Source: Caulobacteraceae bacterium (lineage in GTDB: Bacteria; Pseudomonadota; Alphaproteobacteria; Caulobacterales; Caulobacteraceae). Taken from it: 64,000 nucleotides of DNA. Of the stretch, positions 15,313-25,261 are shown one piece after another. Under the pieces are notes generated by a model. It ran no database searches. It was not told where the DNA came from and saw only the letters and a list, made by a program, of their open reading frames with translations. The position numbers and the translations under genes were made by a program. Every line of letters begins with the position of its first letter. Positions within the stretch are counted from its first letter, which is position 1. The stretch lies in contig CANGCO010000004.1 in assembly GCA_947452365.1 (NCBI GenBank), forward strand, positions 1-64,000, read 5' to 3'.

Positions 15313-18300
15313 ATGCCGAGCGAGAATGAGCAGCGACTAATCCTTGTCCTTGGCATGCACCGATCGGGTACAAGCGCCATCACGCGGGGCCTACCCGTGC
15401 TTGGCGTCGATCTGGGGGAGAAATTATTGGCGACCGATATCGGTATTAATGACCGGGGCTATTGGGAAGACGCCGGCTTTGTGGACTTCAATATCGATCT
15501 GCTCGAGGCTGTCGGCCATGATTGGCACAGCCTGGCCCTGATACCGGACCAGGCCTGGCAGGCCCCGGCCCTCATGCAAAAGCGCCTGCCCGCGGTCGAA
15601 TTCTTACGCACACGCCTTGGCAATCATGCTGTGTTTGGACTGAAGGACCCGCGGATTGGTCAAACCCTGCCGTTTTGGCAAGACGTGTTTGACCATATGC
15701 GGCTCAAGGTCGGCTATGTGGTGCCGTTCCGCAATCCAGCCAATGTCGCGCGATCCTTGGCGCGGCTATACGGCTTTGAGCTGGAAAAGGGCTATCTGCT
15801 TTGGTACGCGCATATGCTGATGAGCCTAAGGGGAAGCGAGCAGGCGCCGCGGGTGTTTGTCGATTTCGACAAGATGTTGCAAGAGCCCGAACACCAACTG
15901 AAACGGATCGCCAAGGGGCTCGACCTACCGTTTGACCCACAAGGCGCAGCGCTTGCTGAATATAGGCAAGACTTCCTCGAAGCCGCCTTGCGGCACCATG
16001 ACTATCGCCTTGAAGACCTGCGGCTCGACCTTGCCACGCCCAAACCCGTAGCCGATCTGAGCGAGATCATCTTGGCCTTGGCGCATGATCAAAGGCCAGA
16101 TGATGACTCCATCCGGGCACTGACGCGCTTGCGGCATCAGGATCTGCTGCAACAGGACCGCGGTCTTGACCTGCTGCGTCGCTATGACAAGCGCGCCATT
16201 GACCTCAGCGAAAACCTGAAGACCGCCGCCGCGCACCTGAGCGCCCGCGACGAACGGGTTAGCCAGCTTGAACAGGCGCTTGGTGAGCGCCACGAACAGT
16301 TTGGTCAACTCGAACAGGCCCTGATTGAACGGCACGAACAGGTTCGGCAGCTCGAACAAACCCTTAGCGAACGCCATGAGCAGGTTCGGCAGCTCGAGCA
16401 TGCGCTTGCTGAGCGCCAAGACCATGCTGGCCGGCTCGAACAGGCGCTTGGTGAGCGCGATGAGCAGGTTTGCCTGCTCCAACAGACGCTTGTTGAGCGT
16501 CATGAACAAATAGATCAGCTTGAACAAGCCCTGCTTGAGCGCCACGGTCAGGTTGACCAGCTAGAACAAGCGATTATTGAGCGGCAGGGCGCGTTTAGCC
16601 AGATTGAACAGGCTCTTGATGCGCGCAACGAGCAGGTAAACCAGCTGGAACATGCCGTGGGTGCGCGGAACGAACAGCTAGTCCAACTTGAACAGGCCGT
16701 TAAGGCGCGCGATGAGACGATTGGCGCGCTCAAACAGACCGCCATAGACGATCGAGAGCAGATTGCGGGTCTGGAACAGGCCTTGGCCTTAGGAGGCGAA
16801 CAAGTCGCGCTGCTGGAGCGACTGATTGGCGAGCGGGACATAGAAATAGGCCAGACGCACATGATGCTCGCGCGCTATGGCGGCTTAAAGGTCCTTTCGA
16901 CGGCGCTGTTGCACAAGATTGCGCAACGTACGGGCCTCGAATACATCTATGCGGCGGTCAGCGTTAAAAAGCACTTGGTCCGCGCCAAACTCTTCGACCC
17001 GGCCTATTATCTTAATACCTATCTTGATGTGGCAAGGGCCGGTATTGATCCGTTCGAACATTATATGCGCCATGGGTGGCGAGAGGGCCGCAATCCATCG
17101 GCTGGGTTTTCTAGCCAGGCCTATCTGGCCCTGTATGGGGATGTGCGCCTAGGCGGCAAGAATCCGCTGATGCATTATATTCGGCACGGCCATAAGGAGG
17201 GTCGCTTCATCGAGACGGTTTCAGGGACAAGGATGCAGGTCCCGATTGCTCGGACCTATGGCCAAAAACTGGCTCAACTGCTGATCTTGCTGGTAAAGCG
17301 TCCCGGCCTTGGGCTCACCCTGCTCAAGGCTGCGACCCGCGGCAGTTTGGGCGCAACCGCGCGCTCGATCGTTCGGGCGGCGCAGCGTGCGCAAGCAGGT
17401 TTGCCCGCAAATTCATCGGTTCAGCCTGATGAATATGGGCTTATCCCGGCCCAATTCCTGAGCCAAGATTATGTCGACCCGGCCGTCGTGCCTTATTATC
17501 TCAATCCGGTATTATCTAATCCGCCGTCGCTCAAGCGGCGCGATATTGGGGTGCATATACATCTGTCGCAGCCCGATCTTGTACAAGATTGGATCCTGCG
17601 TTTGGCCTTTATACCCATGGCCTTCGACCTGTTCCTATCCATCCCGGACAATGCCGAAATCAGGGGGCTAGAGCAGGCCCTTGCCACAGCCCTGCCAAAC
17701 CTGCGCGACCTCATCATCAGGCCTGTGCCGGCAAACGGGGGGGCTGTCGCAGCCCTCATGATCGAGTTCGGCGGACGACTGGCAGATTATGATTATGTCG
17801 CCCACTTCCATACCAATTTTAGCCCAGCCGATCTGGATGGCCAGACCGCGCATGCGGCGGCCATGGACAGGCTGTGCGGATCGCTAAGCGGTGTGCAACA
17901 GGTCTTTTCGCTGCTCCAGAACGATGCCCGCATCGTCTATCCCGGCGCGCTAGCCGGTCGGCCTGATCTTGGCGCCTGGGCGCTCGACACCAGGTCCGTG
18001 TTCTTGGACAAGCTGCCAGACTTCGATCTTGAGGGTCTGCAGCGGGTTGAACCCGTCCATGGCATGATGTTTTGGGCCCGCGGCGTCTGCCTTGAGGAGT
18101 TTTTGGCCATACCGGCGCGCTATGACGAGTTTGTAGACACAAGCAGCGGCGGCGACACTATAGGCCAAACCCTCGGACGCCTTTTGGCCGCCTGTATTGG
18201 GCGCCATATGGGCCGGAGCTATCGGCTCGAATCCGCCGGACGAACCGAGCGGCCCTCTGTCTATTGCGAGACGCAACACGACTATTCGCGTCAGATTAAG

Positions 18301-20688
18301 CACACGGACATTAAGCTGCTGGCCTATTATCTGCCCCAATTTCACCCGACGCCGGAAAATGATGAATGGCACGGCAAGGGCTTTACGGAATGGCACAAGG
18401 TCGCCGCAGCAAACCCGCTCTTCTATGGCCATTACCAACAGCATGTACCCCACCCAGATATTGGGTATTATCATCTCGCCGCGCCCGAAGACCTAGCCAA
18501 GCAGGCCTTGCTTATGCAAAAGTCTGGGGTCCACGGGATGATATTTTATCATTACTGGTTCAGTGGTCGGATGATCCTGGAAAAACCAGCCCAGATGCTG
18601 CTGGATAATCCGCAAATCAATATGCCGTTCTGTTTTTGCTGGGCGAACGAAAACTGGACCCGGCGCTGGGATGGCAATGAGCGGGAAGTCTTGCTCGGTC
18701 AGACCTATTCGAGCCGAGATGCCAGGGCCTTTATTCGCTATCTCATCCCGTTTTTTAAGGATGAGCGGTATATCAAGGTCGGCGGGCGGCCAATGCTTCA
18801 TGTTTACCGGCCGTCTGACATCGAGGATTGTGAAGCCTATTTGTCGATTTGGCGTGAAGAATGCGAACGCCATGGCCTAAAGGCCCCCTATGTGGTCGCG
18901 ACCCTGGCGCGCGGCGCGGCCTCTCCCCGCGACTATGGGATGGATGCCGGGGTCGAACGAGTTCTCTATGACTGGACCGACGGAGCGGTTGGCGACATTT
19001 GCGATACCTTGCAGGCCTATTGGCCGCTCGATGGTGGCATGCTGGACTATGGCGAGGTCGCTGACCATTATATGAACAAGGCGCTCAATCCCGATTTCAC
19101 ACTGTTTCGGGCCCTGGTGCCCATTTGGGACAATACGGCGCGTTATGGCTCTCAGGCCCTTGGCCTTCACGGGTTCACGCCGAAAAAAATGCAGGCCTGG
19201 CTAGAGGCCTTGATGGCCTATGCCAAGGCAAGCCTACCATCCGACCGACGCTTTGTGGTCGTCAATGCCTGGAATGAGTGGGCGGAGGGCGCGCATCTGG
19301 AGCCGGATGTTCGCTTTGGGTATGGCTATCTGAATACGGTTGGCCGCGCCCTGTGTGATTATCGTTACGATTCGTCGGATTATGTTCAGATAAACCCAAA
19401 CCATGTTGTGCGGGTGACCCTTGAACCCGAGGTCCTAGGTCATCTCAATCGCGATCCCATAGTGCGGCGCAAGATGCTGCAATGTCTGGCCAATTCAACC
19501 GCCTTTAAGGTGTGTCGAATTCAGATCACGGATCCCGACATGGCTAAGGACCTAGCGGCCATAGGGATCGAGTGCGCCTTGCCCGACCAAGCTGATGCGG
19601 ATTTCGAGCTTGTTTTCAAGGCACCATACCTTTTTGGCGTTGAAGCGGTTGAACACATGCTGAAAATGGCGACGCGCTTTAGCGGGACGGTCGTGTCGGC
19701 CAGCGTCCTTAATGATCCTGACTATGTCCACGGGGATCGCGACCAAGGCCATTGCCCTAGCGGCCTCATCCTAGAGCCTGCGGGCCCGCATTTCAGTCAC
19801 CGGGCCTGTTATTCGGCTGCGTGCTTGCGCTTGCTGCCAGAGGGTGGACCGTCAGAACCGACAGATAAGGTCACAACCATTATTCGGTTGCACCGCCAAG
19901 GGAGCCCCGCCCTGCTTGAAAGGGCACTTTTATCCTTATTGACCCAGACAGGCTGCCGCGTCCAACCGCTCATAACCCTTCAGGATTTTAGTGATGACGA
20001 GGTCGCGCAGTTGCAGGCGTCCTGGGCTGCCATGCCCTGGGCGCAGGACTGCCAACCCATTATCAGGCGATATGCCTCCAAAGCGCAAAGCCCAGACCTT
20101 CGCTCGCTGATGATGAACGATGCATTGAAATCGATTGGGTCAGGTTATGTCGCCCTGCTCGACTATGACGACATTGTCTTCCCAGAGGCGTATCGCACCC
20201 TAATTGGGCAGCTTAAGGCCAGCGAAAAGGCCGTCAGCTTTGGGCGGGTCTATAGTGTTTATTTAGACGGTGTGAGCCAGAAAATCATTGAGCGGCACAA
20301 AACCTTTGTAGAAGGTCGTGGGTATCAAGAATTTTTGTGGAATAATCACGCACCCATTCACAGTTTCATGATGGATATTGGCAAACTAGACCTAACGAAC
20401 ATTAAATTCTACGATTTCATGAAATTCATGGAGGATTATTATTTCACTTTACAAGTGTTCACAGAAGATAATGTCGATTGGGACTCGCTAAAGACGAATG
20501 TGTTTGTTGGCGACTATACGCATTGGCGCGGTCTTGCGCGCAATACGGTGGCCGTCTCAGACGAGGCCGCAACCGCAGCCATCCTAACGGATGACCATTA
20601 TATTCGCTGCGAGGGTCGCATAAAGAGCCTGCAAAATCGGTTGCTTGCAGAGCTAAGGCGAAGATCGAGCGTCCAAGGCAGGGCTTGA
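15313..20688 (+). CDS. Giant multidomain glycan-assembly protein (sulfotransferase-like, coiled coil, RgpF-like, WbsX-like and GT2-like parts)
   Basis: The product has 1791 residues. Residues about 8-230 look like a sulfotransferase: GMHRSGTSAITRG is the 5-prime-phosphosulfate-binding loop, and FGLKDPRIGQTLPFW follows. Residues 315-510 are fourteen 14-residue coiled-coil repeats (QLEQALxERHEQ). Residues 561-632 hold two copies of the FDPAYYL..Y.DV...HY..HG..EGR motif seen in large polysaccharide glycosyltransferases. About 740-1000 resembles rhamnan synthesis protein F (VHIHLSQPDLVQDW, YDYVAHFHTNF). About 1001-1345 is WbsX-like, close to GH99 (AYYLPQFHPTPENDEWHGKG, FCWANENWTRRWDG, NAWNEWAEGAHLEPD). 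About 1518-1791 resembles a GT2 fold with LLDYDDIVFPEAY. No signal peptide is seen, so it is probably cytoplasmic. It most likely builds or decorates the glycan exported by the nearby ABC pair. The combination is unfamiliar to me. Confidence 0.82.
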   Translation: MPSENEQRLILVLGMHRSGTSAITRGLPVLGVDLGEKLLATDIGINDRGYWEDAGFVDFNIDLLEAVGHDWHSLALIPDQAWQAPALMQKRLPAVEFLRTRLGNHAVFGLKDPRIGQTLPFWQDVFDHMRLKVGYVVPFRNPANVARSLARLYGFELEKGYLLWYAHMLMSLRGSEQAPRVFVDFDKMLQEPEHQLKRIAKGLDLPFDPQGAALAEYRQDFLEAALRHHDYRLEDLRLDLATPKPVADLSEIILALAHDQRPDDDSIRALTRLRHQDLLQQDRGLDLLRRYDKRAIDLSENLKTAAAHLSARDERVSQLEQALGERHEQFGQLEQALIERHEQVRQLEQTLSERHEQVRQLEHALAERQDHAGRLEQALGERDEQVCLLQQTLVERHEQIDQLEQALLERHGQVDQLEQAIIERQGAFSQIEQALDARNEQVNQLEHAVGARNEQLVQLEQAVKARDETIGALKQTAIDDREQIAGLEQALALGGEQVALLERLIGERDIEIGQTHMMLARYGGLKVLSTALLHKIAQRTGLEYIYAAVSVKKHLVRAKLFDPAYYLNTYLDVARAGIDPFEHYMRHGWREGRNPSAGFSSQAYLALYGDVRLGGKNPLMHYIRHGHKEGRFIETVSGTRMQVPIARTYGQKLAQLLILLVKRPGLGLTLLKAATRGSLGATARSIVRAAQRAQAGLPANSSVQPDEYGLIPAQFLSQDYVDPAVVPYYLNPVLSNPPSLKRRDIGVHIHLSQPDLVQDWILRLAFIPMAFDLFLSIPDNAEIRGLEQALATALPNLRDLIIRPVPANGGAVAALMIEFGGRLADYDYVAHFHTNFSPADLDGQTAHAAAMDRLCGSLSGVQQVFSLLQNDARIVYPGALAGRPDLGAWALDTRSVFLDKLPDFDLEGLQRVEPVHGMMFWARGVCLEEFLAIPARYDEFVDTSSGGDTIGQTLGRLLAACIGRHMGRSYRLESAGRTERPSVYCETQHDYSRQIKHTDIKLLAYYLPQFHPTPENDEWHGKGFTEWHKVAAANPLFYGHYQQHVPHPDIGYYHLAAPEDLAKQALLMQKSGVHGMIFYHYWFSGRMILEKPAQMLLDNPQINMPFCFCWANENWTRRWDGNEREVLLGQTYSSRDARAFIRYLIPFFKDERYIKVGGRPMLHVYRPSDIEDCEAYLSIWREECERHGLKAPYVVATLARGAASPRDYGMDAGVERVLYDWTDGAVGDICDTLQAYWPLDGGMLDYGEVADHYMNKALNPDFTLFRALVPIWDNTARYGSQALGLHGFTPKKMQAWLEALMAYAKASLPSDRRFVVVNAWNEWAEGAHLEPDVRFGYGYLNTVGRALCDYRYDSSDYVQINPNHVVRVTLEPEVLGHLNRDPIVRRKMLQCLANSTAFKVCRIQITDPDMAKDLAAIGIECALPDQADADFELVFKAPYLFGVEAVEHMLKMATRFSGTVVSASVLNDPDYVHGDRDQGHCPSGLILEPAGPHFSHRACYSAACLRLLPEGGPSEPTDKVTTIIRLHRQGSPALLERALLSLLTQTGCRVQPLITLQDFSDDEVAQLQASWAAMPWAQDCQPIIRRYASKAQSPDLRSLMMNDALKSIGSGYVALLDYDDIVFPEAYRTLIGQLKASEKAVSFGRVYSVYLDGVSQKIIERHKTFVEGRGYQEFLWNNHAPIHSFMMDIGKLDLTNIKFYDFMKFMEDYYFTLQVFTEDNVDWDSLKTNVFVGDYTHWRGLARNTVAVSDEAATAAILTDDHYIRCEGRIKSLQNRLLAELRRRSSVQGRA
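16255..16842 (+). repeat. In-frame 42-nt tandem repeat (14 imperfect copies)
   Basis: The stretch encodes fourteen successive 14-residue units of the form QV.QLEQAL.ERHE, two heptads each, predicting a coiled coil. The units are diverged at DNA level but keep the 42-nt period without frame breaks. It lies inside the giant glycan gene between its sulfotransferase-like and glycosyltransferase parts. Copy number could vary between strains. Confidence 0.93.
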
Positions 20689-20865
20689 TAGCGAACTGGG
20701 TGTGGATTAGCTTGGCTGCCCGACATAGCCTCGGCACTTTAATTCCAGCAAGGTCGGCGACGCCGGTGACCTGTCCAATAGCGGCCTGGCTGGACGGGTG
20801 ATAGCGGGGATCGCAATGGCTCGGATAGGATGGATCATGGGCCAAGCCTATAGGGCAATGGCGTG

Positions 20866-23046
20866 ATGTTATCGCCAATCGCGCCAAGCCATCCCGTCGC
20901 CATTATCTTGCCGTTACATGATTGCCTAGACGTCACGCAGCCTTGCCTTATCGCAGCAATGCCGGGCGTTCTTGCGGTGCCAAACGCCAGGCTGTTTGCG
21001 ATTATTGACCCCAGCTGCGACCCGGCAATGCGCGACAGGCTTGAACAATTGGTCCGGCACTGGCCCGATCATTTGATTGTGCAAGAGGGCCCTGCCCAAT
21101 TAAGTCCTGGCCAGGCAGCGGGGCTGGCGCAAATAATCTGCCCAGATCATGATATTGTCGTCTTGAGGCCCGAGGCGATGGTGCCCGGCGATTGGCTAGT
21201 CCGATTGGTTGAAGACGCCTATTCGTACCCAGATATTGGAACGCTCATTCCCCTAACCAGTACCGCGTCCATTTGCGGCTTTCCATATCCGGGCATAGAC
21301 AATACCCGGCCCTTCAATCTCGATATTGAAGGCATGAATGCGGCCTTTCGAAACGATAGGCTGGCCTGTGTCGCGGCGCCGGCAACCGAAGGGGTATGCC
21401 TCTATATGCGGCGGGCCTGGCTGAACGCCATCGCGGATTTGGCATCGGGAATGGTCGAGTTTAGCGACCGCGTCGGGTCGGCCTCAAACGGGCTTAGCCA
21501 GGGCGGCAATTGGATAAATGCTGTAACGCCCAACCTCTATATCGGCCACCAGGGCACGCCTGAGCGTGATCAAGATCTTAGCCCCAAAGACCGAAATGGT
21601 CTGGCCGCCGTGCAAACAGACCCCCTAAGATCTGCACGGATATACCGGCATATTCGGCTGCTGGGCCAGGCCCCCGCCGCCAAGATCTTGCATGTTTCCC
21701 ATGCTATGGGCGGCGGAGTCAGCCAACATATTCACGAACTTGCGGCGCATTTTTCGCAGGAGGCGGCGCATATCCGCCTTTCACCCCATGGCGAGCAGGG
21801 CTTGGTACGCATTAGCCTGGGGATTGGTCCGCAGGCCGACCAGATCATTTTGCACCCACAAAAAGACCAGGCCGACCTAATCGGTTTGTTGAAATCAATC
21901 AGTATAACAGCCGTGCATATTCATCATATGATGGGTCTTGGGCCGGAGATTTTAGACTTAAGCGAGGCCCTCGGCGCAACCTGTCTGGTGACGGTGCACG
22001 ACTATTACGGTCTGGGCGGCAACATTACACTGACCGACCGTAGCGGGCGCTATCCAGGGCATTATTCGCCAAAATTGGGCAAGCCTGCGCGTCTTTTGCC
22101 AGTTGGACCGTCGCCAGCAAGCCTGCGGGCGCAGTTTCATCGTTTGGTAAATACCGCCGAAATGGTGATTTTCCCATCAAATGCGACAAGAATCATATTC
22201 GAACAGGCGGGCTTGCTGACGAATGCCTCTGTCGTCACCGCGCGCCATATTGAGCCCGCATCAAGGACGCAGATTGCGCCAAGGCGGTTCATTAAAAAGC
22301 CGATCTACAAGATTGGTGTTCTTGGCGCGATCGGTCGCGAAAAGGGCGCTGACCTTTTGCAGCAGGTTGCAAAACGCGCCAAGCGCCTAGGCCTTCCGCT
22401 GCGGTTTTGCCTGATAGGATATGCCAACAAACCCCTCCAGGCCGTTGAGGCATCGGGTCCGTATTCGCCGGAGGCCTTAGGGGGCTTAATTGAGGGCCAG
22501 AAGTTGGACCTGATTTTTTTTCCGGCCCAATGCCCAGAAACCTATAGTTACACCCTAAGTTCAGCCCTGGCCTGCGGGCTCGCCATTATCGCGCCTAATA
22601 TTGGCGCCTTTCCAGAGCGGTTATCGGGACGCGCCAACACGCTAATATTTGAACACCTAGCGTCCGTGGACAAGGTGCTGGCACAGATTACGGCATTTAT
22701 TGAGCGCATGGCTGATGGCCTGCCACAAACCGCGCCCCGGTTTGACGACGATGCGTGCCGACAAGATTTTTACATCAAGGACTATATTTCCATCGCATCC
22801 CGACGCGCCATAGACGCATCAGGCGGCCAAGATCCATACGAGAGATCTCAGCTCATTCGCTTAGCCGATCGGTCGGTCCATAGGCCTAAAGAATGGCGAA
22901 ACGCTTTAGCGCTTTGGATTTGGCGACTCTATACAAACCCCGCAATGCGCTGGATTGGTCTTCTTATCCCATACACAGTTTTGCGTTTCTTTAAGCGCGC
23001 ACTGACCCGTACCTCGATCCATGATCTAAATAAGACCAAGATCTAG
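20866..23046 (+). CDS. Two-domain glycosyltransferase (GT2-like N-terminus, GT4-like C-terminus)
   Basis: The 726-residue product begins HPVAIILPLHDCLDVTQPCL, like the first strand of a GT2 fold. The next 240 residues resemble a GT2 region with HDIVVLRPEAMVPGDWLVRL. From about residue 272 a GT-B (group 1) enzyme begins with KILHVSHAMGGGVSQHIHELA, then VHDYYGLGG, YKIGVLGAIGREKGADLL and the donor-site-like PETYSYTLSSALACGL. It would add sugars to a surface glycan in the cytoplasm. It follows the giant gene by 177 bases on the same strand and converges on the exporter genes. Start choice is ATG 20866 (or GTG 20863), with AGGG at 20852-20855. The substrate cannot be deduced. Confidence 0.82.
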   Translation: MLSPIAPSHPVAIILPLHDCLDVTQPCLIAAMPGVLAVPNARLFAIIDPSCDPAMRDRLEQLVRHWPDHLIVQEGPAQLSPGQAAGLAQIICPDHDIVVLRPEAMVPGDWLVRLVEDAYSYPDIGTLIPLTSTASICGFPYPGIDNTRPFNLDIEGMNAAFRNDRLACVAAPATEGVCLYMRRAWLNAIADLASGMVEFSDRVGSASNGLSQGGNWINAVTPNLYIGHQGTPERDQDLSPKDRNGLAAVQTDPLRSARIYRHIRLLGQAPAAKILHVSHAMGGGVSQHIHELAAHFSQEAAHIRLSPHGEQGLVRISLGIGPQADQIILHPQKDQADLIGLLKSISITAVHIHHMMGLGPEILDLSEALGATCLVTVHDYYGLGGNITLTDRSGRYPGHYSPKLGKPARLLPVGPSPASLRAQFHRLVNTAEMVIFPSNATRIIFEQAGLLTNASVVTARHIEPASRTQIAPRRFIKKPIYKIGVLGAIGREKGADLLQQVAKRAKRLGLPLRFCLIGYANKPLQAVEASGPYSPEALGGLIEGQKLDLIFFPAQCPETYSYTLSSALACGLAIIAPNIGAFPERLSGRANTLIFEHLASVDKVLAQITAFIERMADGLPQTAPRFDDDACRQDFYIKDYISIASRRAIDASGGQDPYERSQLIRLADRSVHRPKEWRNALALWIWRLYTNPAMRWIGLLIPYTVLRFFKRALTRTSIHDLNKTKI

Positions 23047-23107
23047 GCCGGCTCAGAGGATAAGAAGCGCCCCCAGTAAACTCGGCCTAGGTTTGCAGCG
23101 CCAAGAT

Positions 23108-23854
23108 CTAGGGGTGCAGGTGGTCGGGAAGGTCTTGTATCGACCCAAAATAGCGCATTCTACCCTTTTCCAGAACCAACAACTTGTTACAGGTTGCCTG
23201 AAGCAAGGCGAAATTGTGGGACGCCAAGACCATGATCCGAGCATGACCGACCAGTTCGTTCATCCGGTCAGTTGCCTTTTGAATGAACTGCGTATCCCCT
23301 GCGCCCAACCATTCATCCATGATCAAGATGTCGGATTTGAAGCTTGTGGCTAGGGTGAAGATTAGGCGCGCAGCCATACCGGCCGAATAGGTTTTCATTG
23401 GCAGGTCGGCATAGGCCCCGAGCTCTGAAAACGAAATAACCTCTTCCATTTGCGCATTGATTTGCGCCGCGCGCATGCCGCGAAGTCGCGACATGATTTT
23501 AACATTTTCGACCCCCGTCGCCTCCCAGTCTATTCCATTGCCGATATCCAGCATCGAGGCCACCACGCCCGTCATCTGAACATTGCCGCGGGTTGGCTCA
23601 TAAACCCCAGCCAGCACCTTAAGCAGTGTGCTCTTGCCCGCGCCATTGTGCCCCAACAGGCCCAGCCGGTCACCGTCTTCTAGGCGAAAGCTAATCCCCT
23701 CCAAGGCATTGACATGGACGACATCATTATTACCGCGCAACAACCGTCCGCCTATGGCGAGGTTGATCATGGTGTGGCGCAAAGATTGAGCCCGGACCGA
23801 ATAGATCGGATAGATGAGTTGAACATCGTCCAGGCGAATAGTTGCAACTGGCAT
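23108..23854 (-). CDS. Polysaccharide ABC exporter ATP-binding protein (short Wzt/KpsT type)
   Basis: The 248-residue ATPase has Walker A GHNGAGKSTLL, the signature YSAGMAARLIF and Walker B ILIMDEWLGAGD. The YSAGM form is typical of polysaccharide exporters of the Wzt/TagH/KpsT group. The ATG at 23854 is chosen because it lies 17 nt after the permease stop; the longer frame begins within the permease gene. The protein stops right after the nucleotide-binding domain, so there is no C-terminal glycan-binding domain as in classical Wzt. It pairs with the upstream permease to move a lipid-linked glycan across the inner membrane. Confidence 0.92.
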   Translation of the reverse strand: MPVATIRLDDVQLIYPIYSVRAQSLRHTMINLAIGGRLLRGNNDVVHVNALEGISFRLEDGDRLGLLGHNGAGKSTLLKVLAGVYEPTRGNVQMTGVVASMLDIGNGIDWEATGVENVKIMSRLRGMRAAQINAQMEEVISFSELGAYADLPMKTYSAGMAARLIFTLATSFKSDILIMDEWLGAGDTQFIQKATDRMNELVGHARIMVLASHNFALLQATCNKLLVLEKGRMRYFGSIQDLPDHLHP

Positions 23855-23871
23855 ACGGCGGGGCTTTCCGA

Positions 23872-24666
23872 CTAGATCCAAAATGCAATACGGCGACGCG
23901 CAGCGGAAAAACTCACAAACCACAAGAGGAGCGAGCCTGCGAGAATAGAGAGCGCGACCAGCCAGGTGAAGTTTGGCACGGGCTGGCCCAAGAGTGGCGT
24001 CCGCATGATTTCAAGCAAATAATAGAGTGGGTTATAGAGCACGATCGCAGATTTAGGCCCAACCAGGGTATTGGGGTGCCACCAAACCGGCGTAATAAAG
24101 AACAAGATTTGCGCCAAAAAGGGCAACATGAATCTTAAGTCTCTGTAACGCGCGGACGCCATTGCGATGACGGGCGTTAAGGCGAGCACGACCAAGGTCA
24201 GAACGATCACGCCTGGAATGATTTGCCAATTTGGCAGTTGCGGATTGCCAACAAAAAACGTCAAGGCAACGAATACAACAAGGTTATGCGCAAAAATAAA
24301 CAATGAGCGCATTGTGAATCTCAGCACATAAAACATGAACGGAAAAGCATTGTTGCGGATCGCCCCCTGAGAGGTGACGAAAAGGTCCGGCGCCTCGACC
24401 ACTAATGGGGCGATGAAATGGATCCAAACCAAGATCCCGCCCACAGCGAATGGCAAAAAGTCATGCAGGCTTTGTCCGGATATTGCACCCCAAGACACTG
24501 AAATCGCGAGCGATGTCGCGATCATACCGCCCGCGACCCATAAGGGTCCGAGAATGGACCTCCGGTAGCGCGATATGACGTCTTGCCAGGCCATATAGGT
24601 CCAGACGTGCCAGAGGCCTAGGGCACGGCCAAGATCATTGAGGGCCATTCGCATTTGGAAAAACAT
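23872..24666 (-). CDS. Polysaccharide ABC exporter permease (Wzm type, ABC-2)
   Basis: The 264-residue integral membrane protein has about six hydrophobic segments. It carries the ABC-2 family start WQDVISRYRRSILGPLWV, in which a short amphipathic segment (RYRRSxLGPxW) precedes the first helix, and RYRDLRFMLPFLAQILFFITPVWW in the loop between helices. These are the marks of Wzm/TagG/KpsM-type exporters. It starts the two-gene exporter unit that converges on the glycosyltransferase genes. The cargo is unknown but is probably the glycan built by them. Confidence 0.92.
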   Translation of the reverse strand: MFFQMRMALNDLGRALGLWHVWTYMAWQDVISRYRRSILGPLWVAGGMIATSLAISVSWGAISGQSLHDFLPFAVGGILVWIHFIAPLVVEAPDLFVTSQGAIRNNAFPFMFYVLRFTMRSLFIFAHNLVVFVALTFFVGNPQLPNWQIIPGVIVLTLVVLALTPVIAMASARYRDLRFMLPFLAQILFFITPVWWHPNTLVGPKSAIVLYNPLYYLLEIMRTPLLGQPVPNFTWLVALSILAGSLLLWFVSFSAARRRIAFWI

Positions 24667-25261
24667 GCTTGGTCCCTATTAATCTTTTAGCTCAGTCGAT
24701 GACAAACACTTAGAGAAATTCGAAATTTTCATGAACGACCCAGAGATTTGTGACGCCTAGCATATTGCCGAAAACCGCAGACCAGGCCCGCTTTAGAATC
24801 ACCCGCACGCTTGGGCTATTTGCTTTTAATAGGTGATCTAACGCATGGCGCAATGCAAAAGCGGTGTTGCGATTAGAGAATTTTTAAAATCCTGTGCACA
24901 GTGTGCGGCCTAATAATCCATGCCTTCCTTTATAGATTTAAGCGAATTAAAGCACTAGAATGCACCGGGCGCGCACAAATTTGATTTTTACCTACACTAT
25001 TGCCAACTATGTCAGGAAACTGACGAATTCATGATTTCAGCGTGAAACAATAGCATTCAACGCTCAAACGCATTGCCCGTCCGTCTTAGTGGGCCCTAGA
25101 TAGACCTTCCGGACCCGCAGAGCATTGATGTTGCACAAACCCAGGGCGCATTCTTGGTTGCGCAAATAGGCTGGAAGCGCGCAAGCTTGGCCATACCGCA
25201 TTGCTGCGGCGGCTTGGGGATGGTGGCTGGCTAGGCGCTTGCGAAATCGATCCGCAGACAA
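24667..25261. other. Gene-free region upstream of the ABC exporter
   Basis: This 595-base stretch is A/T-rich near 24870-25020 and includes the upstream region of the permease gene. A 65-codon minus-strand frame at 25064-25261 ends next to the tRNA but has no ribosome-binding site or recognisable sequence. No repeat, terminator or RNA gene was seen here apart from the tRNA that begins at 25262. It probably holds the exporter promoter. Confidence 0.5.

Noticed and set aside
16255-16842. Regular direct repeats as a possible CRISPR array
   Set aside because: The units are 42 nt without spacers, in frame, and encode coiled-coil heptads; no cas gene nearby.
20459-20887. 142-codon minus-strand frame overlapping the end of the giant gene
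   Set aside because: Mostly antisense to the giant gene, with no motif and no start signal.
23044-23095. Inverted repeat with CTAGGCCG/CGGCCTAG between the glycosyltransferase and ABC genes as a terminator
   Set aside because: The arms are about 35 bases apart and no T run follows.
25064-25261. 65-codon minus-strand frame beside tRNA-Thr
   Set aside because: No ribosome-binding site, no similarity, and it ends where the tRNA begins.
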